Positions 34,578 through 43,661 of a stretch of DNA of 64,000 nucleotides are shown one piece after another (position 1 is the first letter of the stretch; each line of letters starts with the position of its first letter). The DNA is from JBQTGK01 sp052400665 (GTDB lineage: Bacteria; Bacteroidota; Bacteroidia; Bacteroidales; Marinifilaceae), in the NCBI GenBank assembly GCA_052400665.1, contig JBQTGK010000003.1; one strand, written 5' to 3'. The position numbers and the translations under genes are program-made. The notes beneath the pieces are model-generated. The model was not told the DNA's origin and ran no database searches. It saw nothing but the letters and a program-made list of their open reading frames with translations.

Positions 34578-35369
34578 ATGAATAAATTGAAAATACTTAA
34601 AATTACTTTAGAGATAAAAGCTATTAATGCTTCTAAAATTAAATGTTTGCTGTCTGATAAGCACGAGAGTGTTAGCTTAATTTATTGTGCCGATAAGGGC
34701 AATATTGTTTTTGATGAAGAAAATCATTTTACTGAGATTATTCGGAAAATTCAATTTCAGTTTGAAAAAGTAATGCGATCGGCTATTAAAGGTAAGTTAA
34801 CTGTTAATCAGAGAGTGAGTTGTGTTTTTATAGAAAATTTTAATTTTCTAAACGATATTGATTACAGAAATTACATTCGTGTTGACAGGCGTAATGAAAA
34901 ACTGGATATTACTACTAGTAAAACTGGAACGAAGAATATTCATAAAATATACGCCGATGGTTCGCATACTTGTGAAACCAGACAATCGGCTTATGCTGGC
35001 TTTATTGAAACACCAGATGGAAAACAGCAAATATATAAGCAGACATTTAATGAGGGAAGTAGTAACATGATGGAATTGCTTGGAGTAATGGAAGGTTTAC
35101 AACAGTTAAAAAGTGTAAACAAAATACAAGTGAATACCGATAGTCGTTTTGTAATAAGAGGACTTGTGCAATGGGTTCATTTTTGGAAGCATAATAATTG
35201 GCAAACTGCTTACGGCCAAGAAGTAAAATTTGCAAAATACTGGAAACAAATTAATGCCCTCTGCGATGGGAAAATTATTGAGTTTAGATGGATAAAAGGA
35301 CATTCGGGTAATGAGAAACAAGATTTCTGTCATCAGTTGGCCAAGGAGTCTGCCAGGAATACCCAGTGA
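34578..35369 (+). CDS. RNase H1-type protein with N-terminal extension
   Basis: A 263-residue protein (ATG at 34578; TTG at 34563 less likely). Residues 121-263 form an RNase H fold with all four acidic residues: Asp127 (YADGS), Glu166 (MMELLGV), Asp188 (NTDSR) and Asp249 (GHSGNEKQD). It should cut the RNA of RNA-DNA hybrids. The first 115 residues (IKAINASKIKCLLSDKHE and so on) match no domain I recognise and are not the usual caulimovirus-type hybrid-binding domain. Followed 67 bp later by a MutS-like gene on the same strand. Confidence 0.88.
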   Translation: MNKLKILKITLEIKAINASKIKCLLSDKHESVSLIYCADKGNIVFDEENHFTEIIRKIQFQFEKVMRSAIKGKLTVNQRVSCVFIENFNFLNDIDYRNYIRVDRRNEKLDITTSKTGTKNIHKIYADGSHTCETRQSAYAGFIETPDGKQQIYKQTFNEGSSNMMELLGVMEGLQQLKSVNKIQVNTDSRFVIRGLVQWVHFWKHNNWQTAYGQEVKFAKYWKQINALCDGKIIEFRWIKGHSGNEKQDFCHQLAKESARNTQ

Positions 35370-35436
35370 AATTTATGTAATTAAGATTTAATTTATTCAA
35401 ACTTTACCCATCTGATATAGTTATTAAAGTAGAAAA

Positions 35437-37050
35437 ATGATTTTTAAAAAGAATGAAAAACAAAGGCAGCGGTTATTAAATGCTTTTGGTAAAATAAAAG
35501 ATACCACCTATAATTTTGAACTAATTAAAACTTATTTTCAGAATAAAAATCATTCCAATTGTTTGCAAGTATTATCCGAAAAAACTTGTAATGACATCGA
35601 TTTTGAGGAGTTAATGATGTTTGTAGATCGGACAAATTCAAAACCCGGACAACAATTTTTATATAATAAACTAAGAGTAATACCAGATAATTCCGATAAT
35701 CTGGTTTTAGAAGAAGAATTAATTTCACAATTTACGAATGATGTTGATTTTCGAATTAAAATTCAGGTGCTTTTAGAAAAATTGAATCAGCGAGAAGCAT
35801 ATTACATACGAGCATTGTTTCAGGAGCAGACTTTAAAGCTACCAAAGTGGTTTGGTGTAATGCAAATGCTTTCTTTCGCCAGTATTTTTTCGCTTATTTT
35901 ATTACCCTTTAATCCACAATTAGCTTTTGTTCTTCTGCTTATTTTTGTAATTAATATTTGTTTTCACTTATGGAATAAGAGAAATTTATCTCAGTATATC
36001 GACTCTATTCCTCAATTATTGATTTTATTTGATGTTGCAAAAAAGTTGTATCAATATAAAGAATTAAGTTGTTTAAATTCAGATTTACCTGATGCTTTTA
36101 AATCAATGGATAAAATAAAAAATAGGATGCGCTTTTTCAAGTTAGATTCTAATATTCAGGGTGATTTTCAAGTGATATTTTGGTCGATTCTGGAGTTGTT
36201 TAAAATCCTATTTTTAATAGAGCCACTTTTGTTATTTGCTGTGATTAAACGTTTAGAAACAAAGCGAAAGGATATTGACGCGATATTTTCTTTTGTAGGA
36301 AATATTGATAGTCTAATTTCAATTGCTTCCTTACGAAAAGGGTGCAGGCCATGCTGCATTCCTAAAATTGATGAGCTTAATAATGTGATTGATACAGAAA
36401 AAATATATCATCCGTTAATTGTCGATTGTGTTGCAAACAATATCAAAGTAAATGATAAATCGATATTGTTAACAGGTTCAAATATGTCGGGTAAGACCAC
36501 TTTTATCAGAACCATTGGTATTAATATACTTACAGGACAAACTTTAAATACTTGCTTTGCCGATTCGATAATAATTCCGCGTACTCGTATTTATTCTGCT
36601 ATTCGTATTAGTGATGACTTAATGAACGATAAGAGTTATTATTTCGAAGAAGTATTGAGTATTAAAGAAATGATTGATAAAGCTTCGGATAATAATATAA
36701 ATTTATTTTTGCTTGATGAAATATTTAAAGGGACAAATACTGTTGAGCGTATATCTGCTGGAAAATCAGTTTTATCAGCCTTGGCAAAAAATAATAATAT
36801 TGTATTTGTTTCAACCCACGATATAGAGTTGACTGATTTATTGCAACAAGAATACGAACTGTATCATTTTAGTGAACTTGTAAATAATAAATATGTCGAT
36901 TTTGATTATTTATTAAAAGAGGGGAAGTTAAAAAATAGAAATGCAATTAAAATATTACAAATTAATAACTATCCTGATGAATTAATAAAGGAAGCGCTTG
37001 CCTTATCGAAGGAAATGGATAGTAAACTAGAAAATTATTTTGTTAATTAA
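35437..37050 (+). CDS. Membrane-anchored MutS-like ATPase
   Basis: A 537-residue protein. The C-terminal third is a MutS domain V ATPase: Walker A GSNMSGKT (347-354), Walker B LFLLDE (Asp427, Glu428), KGTNTVERISAGKSVL and the H-loop FVSTHD. The lever/core-like helices precede it (about 50-130 and 190-300). Mismatch-recognition and connector domains are absent. Hydrophobic segments at about 141-157, 161-178 and 245-268 suggest membrane anchoring. Such MutS-related membrane proteins occur in Bacteroidota but have no established role. It has no Smr domain, so it is not MutS2. Confidence 0.85.
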   Translation: MIFKKNEKQRQRLLNAFGKIKDTTYNFELIKTYFQNKNHSNCLQVLSEKTCNDIDFEELMMFVDRTNSKPGQQFLYNKLRVIPDNSDNLVLEEELISQFTNDVDFRIKIQVLLEKLNQREAYYIRALFQEQTLKLPKWFGVMQMLSFASIFSLILLPFNPQLAFVLLLIFVINICFHLWNKRNLSQYIDSIPQLLILFDVAKKLYQYKELSCLNSDLPDAFKSMDKIKNRMRFFKLDSNIQGDFQVIFWSILELFKILFLIEPLLLFAVIKRLETKRKDIDAIFSFVGNIDSLISIASLRKGCRPCCIPKIDELNNVIDTEKIYHPLIVDCVANNIKVNDKSILLTGSNMSGKTTFIRTIGINILTGQTLNTCFADSIIIPRTRIYSAIRISDDLMNDKSYYFEEVLSIKEMIDKASDNNINLFLLDEIFKGTNTVERISAGKSVLSALAKNNNIVFVSTHDIELTDLLQQEYELYHFSELVNNKYVDFDYLLKEGKLKNRNAIKILQINNYPDELIKEALALSKEMDSKLENYFVN

Positions 37051-37072
37051 ATTGAAAATAAACGGCATAAGT

Positions 37073-37080
37073 ATCTTTAC
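37073..37080 (+). promoter_or_regulatory. -7 promoter box of DUF3859 gene
   Basis: TATCTTTA, one mismatch to TAnnTTTG, 71 bp before the ATG. Confidence 0.4.
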
Positions 37081-37151
37081 TTAAAATAAAAATACCAATT
37101 AATAATTTTATATTAATAGAATAGGGTTGTTAAGAAATTATAACAATAATA

Positions 37152-37577
37152 ATGAAAATAAAAATAGTTGATTACGGAATATGCAGGCCGATTGGAGAGA
37201 CGAAGAAAGATCTTGTTCCGGATAGTGCGACAGGATATTTTTTGCATTCTGATGATATGGAGTTTTTGAAAACCACCGATATTATTTATCCCAGAGTAGG
37301 AATGAGTTTTGGAATAAGCTATCAGTTCGAAAATGATTCTAAAATAGTAGAACTCGTTGATTTTGTGTGTAGAATTAGGCATCCAAAGTTGGTGAATCCA
37401 ATAAGCAAAGAACAATTTATAGAGACAACAGAGGCAAAAGATTGTTACAGCAATGAGTTAGGCAATGATTTCTACACATTTGAGTTTGACTGGGAAATGC
37501 AGTTGGGCGAATGGATATTTGAGATTATTTATGAGGATGAACTAATGTGCAGGCAAGTGTTTAGTTTGAGAAAATAA
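37152..37577 (+). CDS. DUF3859-like protein
   Basis: A 141-residue cytoplasmic protein without signal peptide. VDYGICRPI near the start, RVGMSFGISYQFEND in the middle and LGEWIFEIIYEDELMCRQVF at the end follow the DUF3859 pattern of beta-strand-rich small proteins. Function unknown. It stands alone between the MutS-like gene and purU (convergent). Confidence 0.65.
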   Translation: MKIKIVDYGICRPIGETKKDLVPDSATGYFLHSDDMEFLKTTDIIYPRVGMSFGISYQFENDSKIVELVDFVCRIRHPKLVNPISKEQFIETTEAKDCYSNELGNDFYTFEFDWEMQLGEWIFEIIYEDELMCRQVFSLRK

Positions 37578-37731
37578 TTTTTTGCTCTCATTTAGAGTAG
37601 GATATTAATTAATTTTCTGAGTGTAAGGTGTAATAAATTATTCTTCACCCTTTATTTTAGCTAAAAATATATCAACTAATCCTGTCACTTTAAATGATAG
37701 AATCAGTTGAGAAAAGTTTTTAGGAATAAAG

Positions 37732-38595
37732 TTAATCGAATACAATTGTTCGTGTACCATCAACAATAATCCTATGTTCGGATTGGTAGGTCAATGCTCT
37801 GGCCAGTACAATTCTCTCTAAATCTCTTCCTTTACGGATTAAGGCTTTAATTGTATCTTTGTGCGTTATACGCATAATATCCTGTTCTATAATTGGTCCT
37901 TCGTCAAGATCTTCAGTTACAAAATGACTGGTGGCACCTATCATTTTCACTCCTCGCTCGTAAGCTTGCTTATAAGGATTTCCGCCTACAAATCCCGGTA
38001 GGAAAGAGTGGTGAATATTGATAATTTTGTTTTTATAAGCATCGATAAAGGTAGGAGAAAGCACCTGCATGTAACGCGCTAATACTACTAAATCGATATC
38101 GTATTCTTTTAGCAGAGCAATTTCTTTGGTTTCCTGTTCGGCTTTATTTTCTTTGGTAATTGGGAACACATGATATGGAATTTTATAAGCTTCGGCTATT
38201 TGTGCCAAATCGGGATGATTCGAAATAATAAGAGGAATCTCAATATCATATTCATTCATATTATACCGCCAAAGAATTTCCTGAAGGCAGTGGTCGTATT
38301 TCGATACAAAAATAGCAACTCGTTGTTTTTTACCTGAAAATTCAATTTTCCAGTGAGCATTAAACTCTTTTGCCAAAGGTTCAAAAGTTTCATGTAATTG
38401 CGAAACTGGAATTTTAAAATTTGACATATTCCAAACCACACGAAGCGAAAAAAACTTCTGATTTTGGTTTACATGTTCATCTAAATCGATAATATTGCCA
38501 CCATGTTCGTATATAAACTGAGTTATTTTAGCAACTATTCCATTTTTATCGGGACAGGTAAAAAGCAAAAAAGCATTTGTATTATTTTCAGACAT
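37732..38595 (-). CDS. purU: Formyltetrahydrofolate deformylase
   Basis: A 287-residue protein: ACT domain (about 8-85; FTCPDKNGIVAKITQFI) followed by a formyltransferase-type catalytic domain with VLARYMQVLSP, the active-site Asn-His block INIHHSFLPGFVG and the catalytic Asp in DLDEGPII. It hydrolyses 10-formyl-THF to formate and THF, balancing one-carbon units; the ACT domain usually responds to Met or Gly. Monocistronic, with a -7 box at 38683-38690. Confidence 0.95.
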   Translation of the reverse strand: MSENNTNAFLLFTCPDKNGIVAKITQFIYEHGGNIIDLDEHVNQNQKFFSLRVVWNMSNFKIPVSQLHETFEPLAKEFNAHWKIEFSGKKQRVAIFVSKYDHCLQEILWRYNMNEYDIEIPLIISNHPDLAQIAEAYKIPYHVFPITKENKAEQETKEIALLKEYDIDLVVLARYMQVLSPTFIDAYKNKIINIHHSFLPGFVGGNPYKQAYERGVKMIGATSHFVTEDLDEGPIIEQDIMRITHKDTIKALIRKGRDLERIVLARALTYQSEHRIIVDGTRTIVFD

Positions 38596-38682
38596 ATTCT
38601 TACAATTAAAAGAAAAACTTTTAAGTTTTCCATTGATATTTTAAAATTAACGAATTGTCCGTTAGAACTGAGGTGTGAAATA

Positions 38683-38690
38683 CAAAAATA
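38683..38690 (-). promoter_or_regulatory. -7 promoter box of purU
   Basis: TATTTTTG on the minus strand, exact TAnnTTTG match, about 88 bp before the purU start. Confidence 0.5.
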
Positions 38691-38762
38691 GAAATTTTAT
38701 AGTAATATATAATATTTACAAAAGATTCTTTTTTTAGCTTATTCATATTTTAGCAGTTAATA

Positions 38763-38793
38763 AAAAAGCAGTCAAAACTATTTCTGACTGCTT
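38763..38793 (-). terminator. Terminator of phosphofructokinase gene
   Basis: AAGCAGTCA (38766-38774) pairs with TGACTGCTT (38785-38793); on the minus strand a T tract follows. Strong. Confidence 0.88.
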
Positions 38794-38825
38794 AATTATG
38801 TTTTATAGAAATAACTATTCTATTA

Positions 38826-40076
38826 TTACCAGTTTAGTATTTTCTTAAATAAATAGTTTTCTGCATCCGGTAGATATTTTCGAGCGGCTTCCAAATCATC
38901 TTCAGTTAAATAATGAAGATTGTAATTTACGATAGACTGAACTTTCTGACTATTTACATCAACCAAACGAGGTCTCACTTTTCCATTTTTATCTTCCACA
39001 TCTTTCAGGAACAGTGGAGAAGCATCGCCTTTAGGATCAACAGTAACCATACATTTGGAATGCCCTTGCTTAAATAAGGTGTAAACACCATCTCCAAGTA
39101 GGGTACAAAGATTTAAATCGAAACCAATTGGTCGACAGCAACGCAATCCAAATCCTAATTCAACCGGACGAGTCCCAATATTTAAATTGTATGATTTTAT
39201 TTTACGCTGAATCAACATGTTGAAAACGTGCGACTTACTTACGTTAAATAATTCAGGATGACCATGAGCATCGTAGGTGAAGTTAACACCAGTACTTTTA
39301 ATTTCTTCATCGCTCATAAAATGGAAAACACCTTCGCTAATAACTGCAGCACCATAGTTTAAGCCTAATATTCTGCGTTTAATTATTGATGAAATAACCA
39401 ATTGTGCAATTTTATCGGCTGAGATATTTGTTTTGTTAAACATCTCAGGGATAATAATCATTGGAAAATGACAGGCAGAACCAATTCCAAAAGCCAAATG
39501 ACCGGCTTCGCGTCCCATTGCGGCTAGCACAAACCAATTTTGAGATGTTCTGGCATCTTCGTAAACAGTAGTTGCAATTTTTACACCTTCGTCTTTAGCC
39601 GAATGAAATCCGAAAGTAGGTGTTCCTTCTGGTAATGGTAAATCATTATCAATGGTTTTAGGAACATGAATATTTGAGATATTTACATTGTTGTCGCCAA
39701 GATATTTACTGATTCTGTTAGCGGTAGAAGCTGTATCATCTCCTCCTACTGTTACTAAAAGTTTTACATTATTTTCAACAAAGAATTTAGTCGAAAAATC
39801 TTTATCGGTAGGTTTAAAACGACTCATTTTTAAATAAGAACCACCTTTTGTAAATATATTATCAAGTGTAGCAAAGTCAAGATCTTCCATATTTCTGTCT
39901 TCAGAAAATAGGCCTTTGTAGCCTTCGTGCAATCCAATTACTCTATATCCATTTCTTAAGAATACTTTTCCAACACTACTAATAACGGTATTGATTCCTG
40001 GAGCCGGACCACCACCACATAAAATAACAACAGAATCTTTCATATAATTTTTGTTTCTATTATCGAGAAAGGACAT
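38826..40076 (-). CDS. pfp: 6-phosphofructokinase, PPi-type signature
   Basis: A 416-residue phosphofructokinase. The nucleotide/PPi site begins CGGGPAPGINT (about residues 20-30). Residues 111-114 are GGDD and 139-145 are PKTIDND; Asp in GGDD and Lys in PKTIDND are the residues that mark PPi-dependent enzymes, whereas ATP enzymes have GGDG and PGTIDND. MGREAGHLAF follows. It should interconvert fructose 6-phosphate and fructose 1,6-bisphosphate reversibly with PPi. Start may instead be the Met at residue 12 (40043). Promoter box at 40116-40123. Confidence 0.92.
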   Translation of the reverse strand: MSFLDNRNKNYMKDSVVILCGGGPAPGINTVISSVGKVFLRNGYRVIGLHEGYKGLFSEDRNMEDLDFATLDNIFTKGGSYLKMSRFKPTDKDFSTKFFVENNVKLLVTVGGDDTASTANRISKYLGDNNVNISNIHVPKTIDNDLPLPEGTPTFGFHSAKDEGVKIATTVYEDARTSQNWFVLAAMGREAGHLAFGIGSACHFPMIIIPEMFNKTNISADKIAQLVISSIIKRRILGLNYGAAVISEGVFHFMSDEEIKSTGVNFTYDAHGHPELFNVSKSHVFNMLIQRKIKSYNLNIGTRPVELGFGLRCCRPIGFDLNLCTLLGDGVYTLFKQGHSKCMVTVDPKGDASPLFLKDVEDKNGKVRPRLVDVNSQKVQSIVNYNLHYLTEDDLEAARKYLPDAENYLFKKILNW

Positions 40077-40115
40077 AACATCTCGATAAGTATAAAATGA
40101 TTTTTAAAGATCTGG

Positions 40116-40123
40116 CAAATATA
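40116..40123 (-). promoter_or_regulatory. -7 promoter box of phosphofructokinase gene
   Basis: TATATTTG on the minus strand, exact TAnnTTTG match, 40 bp upstream of the start. Confidence 0.6.
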
Positions 40124-40242
40124 TAGGTTTTCGAAGAATTAAGAGCTGTTTTTGTAAAAGTGATCTTTTAAATAATCAGTATTAATAATAAAATACTGAT
40201 TCTAATTTTGTTGATAGATTTTGCAAAACAGGCTCAAAATCT

Positions 40243-40250
40243 TAACTTTA
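40243..40250 (+). promoter_or_regulatory. -7 promoter box of S9 peptidase gene
   Basis: TAACTTTA with a TTTG about 19 bp upstream (near 40220), fitting the -33/-7 pattern with one mismatch. Confidence 0.5.
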
Positions 40251-40312
40251 TGAGTGACACCACTCTCCATGTTTAATTCATAAAGTAATTCTAACCTTTA
40301 TTAAACAGCATT

Positions 40313-42226
40313 ATGACACGTAATCATTTTATTTTGATTATTTTTTTGTTTGTGCTTGCTGCATGTCAGCCGTCCAAGAAAAACATTACAATACCATCCT
40401 ATTCAATACAGCAGTTTTATAAGAATAAAAGTGTTAGTGGTGGTTCATTTTCAAGTGATAAATCTAAATTACTTGTAAGTAGTAATGAAACAGGTATTTA
40501 CAATTTATTTGAAATTCCTGTAGATGGATCGCCAGCTAAACAGCTTACTTCTTCGGAAAAGGAATCTTTTTTTGCAATTTCTTATTTACCAAATAGCGAT
40601 AAGGTTTTGTTTTCGGCTGATAGGGGTGGAAATGAGAATAGTCACATTTATATGAGAGACGAGGACGGAAATATTACCGATTTAACTCCTTATGAAGGTG
40701 CTAAAGCAAGTTTTTTTGGTTGGGATCGTGATGAGGAGTCGCTTTATTATCAGTGTAATAAAAGGAATTCTAAGTATATGGATTTGTATCAGTTACGTGT
40801 TAAGTTGATATTAGCAGATGCACCTAAAGCAAAATTATTATATGCAAATAACGATGGATTCGATGTAGTATCTAAAAGTAAAAACAATAGATATTTAGCG
40901 CTTACTCAGAGTATTACAAGCAATAATAATGAGATGTATTTATACGATCTTAAAAGAGGAAAGAAAACACACATCTCTAAGCATGTCGGTGATGCTAAGT
41001 ATATGCCACAGTTTTTTAGTTTAGATCATAAGTTTTTGTATTATCTGTGTAACGAAGATTCTGATTTTGTTTATCTAAGCAAATATAATATTGAAACTGG
41101 CGAGAAAGAGATGGTTTACAAAACCGATTGGGATATCTGGTATGCTTATGATAGTTATTTGGAAAATTATCGCATAATTGGAATCAATCAGGATGGAAAA
41201 ACTGTGGTTAAAGTGATCGAAAAACTAAGCGGGAATGAAGTTGAACTTCCTATAATAAAAGGGGGAGATATTAAATCGGTAAGCCTTACTAAAGATGAGC
41301 AGAGAGTGCGTTTAGTAGTAGGCACGTCAGTATCGCCAAATAACATATATGTATTCGATATGGGTGATAAGGAAGCTAAAAAATTAACAGAAACCTTAAA
41401 TCCTGAAATTAATCCTAAAAATTTAGTGAATGCTAAAGTTGTTAGGTATCAATCTTATGATGGATTGCAGATTCCTGCAATTTATTACCAGCCAATTCTT
41501 GCATCAAAAGAAAATAAAGTACCTGCACTTGTTTGGGTTCATGGCGGACCAGGTGGACAATCTCGTGTTGGCTATTTTTCTTTAATTCAGTACATGGTAA
41601 ATCAGGGATATGCTGTTTTAGCTGTTAATAATCGTGGTAGCAGTGGTTATGGTAAGCAATTTTTTGCGATGGATGATAAAAAACATGGTGATGTTGATTT
41701 AAAAGATTGTATTTGGGCAAAGAAGTTTTTGATTGGTACAGGTGTGGTCGATGAAGAAAAAATAGGAATTATTGGTGGTTCTTATGGCGGGTATATGACA
41801 ATGGCTGCTTTAACTTATGCTCCCGAAGAGTTTAAAGTAGGGGTTAATATTTTTGGTGTAACCAATTGGTTGCGAACACTTAAATCAATACCTCCTTATT
41901 GGGAATCGTTTCGTAAAGCATTGTATGCCGAAATGGGCGACCCAACAACGATTGATTCGGTAGCACTTTATAATAAATCGCCATTGTTTTTTGCAGATAA
42001 AGTAAATAAACCATTAATGGTGTTGCAAGGAGCAAATGATGTGCGTGTTTTAAAAGCTGAATCGGATGAAATAGTTGAAGCAGTTAAAAAAAATAATGTG
42101 CCGGTAGAATATATTGTTTTCGATGATGAAGGACACGGATTTAGGAAAAAAGAGAATGAAATAAAGGGATATGGACAAATTGTAAGTTTTCTGGATAAAT
42201 ATCTAAAAAAACAGAACAATAAATAG
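40313..42226 (+). CDS. S9 family (prolyl oligopeptidase/DPP-like) peptidase, lipoprotein
   Basis: A 637-residue protein with lipoprotein signal (FVLAAC near residue 18). A beta-propeller of WD/TolB-like repeats fills about 40-370 (GSFSSDKSKLLVSS, ISYLPNSDKVLFSADRGG). The alpha/beta hydrolase domain has the oxyanion HGGPGGQ, nucleophile Ser in GGSYGGYM, Asp in QGANDVRV and His in DEGHGF. It likely releases short peptides in the periplasm. Monocistronic. Confidence 0.94.
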   Translation: MTRNHFILIIFLFVLAACQPSKKNITIPSYSIQQFYKNKSVSGGSFSSDKSKLLVSSNETGIYNLFEIPVDGSPAKQLTSSEKESFFAISYLPNSDKVLFSADRGGNENSHIYMRDEDGNITDLTPYEGAKASFFGWDRDEESLYYQCNKRNSKYMDLYQLRVKLILADAPKAKLLYANNDGFDVVSKSKNNRYLALTQSITSNNNEMYLYDLKRGKKTHISKHVGDAKYMPQFFSLDHKFLYYLCNEDSDFVYLSKYNIETGEKEMVYKTDWDIWYAYDSYLENYRIIGINQDGKTVVKVIEKLSGNEVELPIIKGGDIKSVSLTKDEQRVRLVVGTSVSPNNIYVFDMGDKEAKKLTETLNPEINPKNLVNAKVVRYQSYDGLQIPAIYYQPILASKENKVPALVWVHGGPGGQSRVGYFSLIQYMVNQGYAVLAVNNRGSSGYGKQFFAMDDKKHGDVDLKDCIWAKKFLIGTGVVDEEKIGIIGGSYGGYMTMAALTYAPEEFKVGVNIFGVTNWLRTLKSIPPYWESFRKALYAEMGDPTTIDSVALYNKSPLFFADKVNKPLMVLQGANDVRVLKAESDEIVEAVKKNNVPVEYIVFDDEGHGFRKKENEIKGYGQIVSFLDKYLKKQNNK

Positions 42227-42242
42227 ATGCTAATAAAAAGAA

Positions 42243-42273
42243 ATGCCGCGAAAATTACTTTCGCGGCATTTTG
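42243..42273 (+). terminator. Terminator after S9 peptidase
   Basis: AATGCCGCGAAA / TTTCGCGGCATT with an ATTAC loop and a short T run. Confidence 0.85.
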
Positions 42274-42331
42274 TATGAAATAAAAGAGAGAAGTGCATTC
42301 CCAATGGCTTCTCTTCTAATTTTTAAACTTA

Positions 42332-42712
42332 TTATTCTGAAATTTCCACTAATTTTTCATCAGAGTGCCAAAGACCGTGCTTTGTACAAAAAGCTGTAGC
42401 GGTTAATTTCATTTTACGACTTGGTACAACATAAAAATCTACCTCAGCCTGATTTGCTTCACCACCCAAAATTCCAGTAGAAAAATTAGCTTGAGTTAAC
42501 ATTTTTTCACCATCCCAAAGTTGAACCCAGGCAACATAGTGGTCAAAATCATCAGGATGCGCATAAGCATCACCAATTTTTACTTTCACCTTAAATTTTT
42601 CACCTTTTTTGGCAGTCTCATCACAGTGAATGAATGCTGAGTGTCTGTCGATATAATCTTTTTTAGCTTCTCCGTCAATGGTGTTAATATCTTGATATTT
42701 ATTAATTCTCAT
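42332..42712 (-). CDS. Superoxide reductase (class II, neelaredoxin-like)
   Basis: A 126-residue protein covering only the catalytic domain of desulfoferrodoxin, without the N-terminal rubredoxin-like iron site. Candidate ligands of the Fe(His)4(Cys) centre are His24, His52, His58, Cys109 and His112 (HSAFIHC, HPDDFDHYVAW, CTKHGLW). It reduces superoxide to peroxide without producing oxygen, which suits microaerobes and anaerobes. It lies 44 bp downstream of ahpC, whose product could remove the peroxide. Confidence 0.92.
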   Translation of the reverse strand: MRINKYQDINTIDGEAKKDYIDRHSAFIHCDETAKKGEKFKVKVKIGDAYAHPDDFDHYVAWVQLWDGEKMLTQANFSTGILGGEANQAEVDFYVVPSRKMKLTATAFCTKHGLWHSDEKLVEISE

Positions 42713-42756
42713 CTGTTATATTTTTAAAGTTTATTATAATTTATTTTTTGTAATTT

Positions 42757-43386
42757 TTATTTACTTAAATATTCAGCAACACCTTCGGCAGTAGCTTTCA
42801 TGGCATCTTTTCCCTGTGTCCAATTTGCTGGACAAACTTCTCCATTTTCTTCGAAGTGGTGCAATGCATCCACCATGCGAATCGCTTCATCAACATTTCG
42901 ACCTAATGGAAGATCGTTAATTACGCTATGACGAACAATTCCATTTTTATCGATAAGGAATAATCCACGGTACGCAACAGGAGCTCCGGTTGAGGTAGCA
43001 TTTCCTTCTGCATCATAATCATACTCGGATGCTAAAACACCATAGTTTTCTGAAATTGTTTTTGAAAGGTCGGAAACTAATGGGTAAGTAACACCTTGAA
43101 TTCCACCTTTATTTTTTTCGGTATTTAACCATGCAAAATGCGAGTATTCTGAGTCTACAGAACAACCAACAACCGCTACATTTCTTTTTTCAAAATCAGC
43201 AAGTTTATCTTGAAAAGCAATTAATTCTGTTGGACAAACGAAAGTAAAATCAAGAGGATAAAAGAAGAAAACAACTTCTTGTTTACCTACAAATTGATCC
43301 AATGAAAAACCTTCTATAATTTGGTTTCCATTAATAACAGCATTAGCATGAAACGACGGTGCTTTTTTTCCAACTAGAGTTTGCAT
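42757..43386 (-). CDS. ahpC: 2-Cys peroxiredoxin, AhpC type
   Basis: A 209-residue peroxiredoxin with peroxidatic Cys51 in DFTFVCPTE and resolving Cys185 in GEVCPANW. It reduces hydrogen peroxide and organic peroxides; no ahpF is adjacent, so the reductant is unknown. First gene of a two-gene oxidative-stress operon with superoxide reductase. Promoter at 43433-43464. Confidence 0.95.
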   Translation of the reverse strand: MQTLVGKKAPSFHANAVINGNQIIEGFSLDQFVGKQEVVFFFYPLDFTFVCPTELIAFQDKLADFEKRNVAVVGCSVDSEYSHFAWLNTEKNKGGIQGVTYPLVSDLSKTISENYGVLASEYDYDAEGNATSTGAPVAYRGLFLIDKNGIVRHSVINDLPLGRNVDEAIRMVDALHHFEENGEVCPANWTQGKDAMKATAEGVAEYLSK

Positions 43387-43432
43387 CTTATTTATTTTTT
43401 TAAGTTTATTTTTCTTTGTTTTTGAACTAATA

Positions 43433-43464
43433 CAAATGTAGAATTGATTTGACTAAAGCGCAAA
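43433..43464 (-). promoter_or_regulatory. Promoter of ahpC-superoxide reductase operon
   Basis: On the minus strand TTTG-N20-TACATTTG, matching the -33/-7 pattern with good spacing; the -7 box ends 46 bp before the ahpC start. Confidence 0.65.
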
Positions 43465-43605
43465 TTATATTAATCAATAATCTTTATATCAGTATCGAGA
43501 TAATTAATGATAGATATTTAAAATTATGGAAGAATCAGTATTTCAGACTTATTGAAAATAACATTAGAATTGATTTGTTGTAAAGTTTTTTTGAAGGATA
43601 ATTTT

Positions 43606-43613
43606 TAGTTTTG
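43606..43613 (+). promoter_or_regulatory. -7 promoter box of alpha/beta hydrolase gene
   Basis: TAGTTTTG, exact TAnnTTTG match, 48 bp before the ATG at 43662. Confidence 0.5.
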
Positions 43614-43661
43614 TAAAACTGATTGTATTCCGTTAGATTATTAGTGTTTATTGGAATTTTT

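Noticed and set aside
35437..37050. MutS or MutS2 mismatch-repair assignment
   Set aside because: Mismatch-recognition, connector and Smr domains are absent and membrane helices are present.
37113..37415. 100-codon minus-strand ORF
   Set aside because: Antisense to the DUF3859-like gene; no supporting motif.
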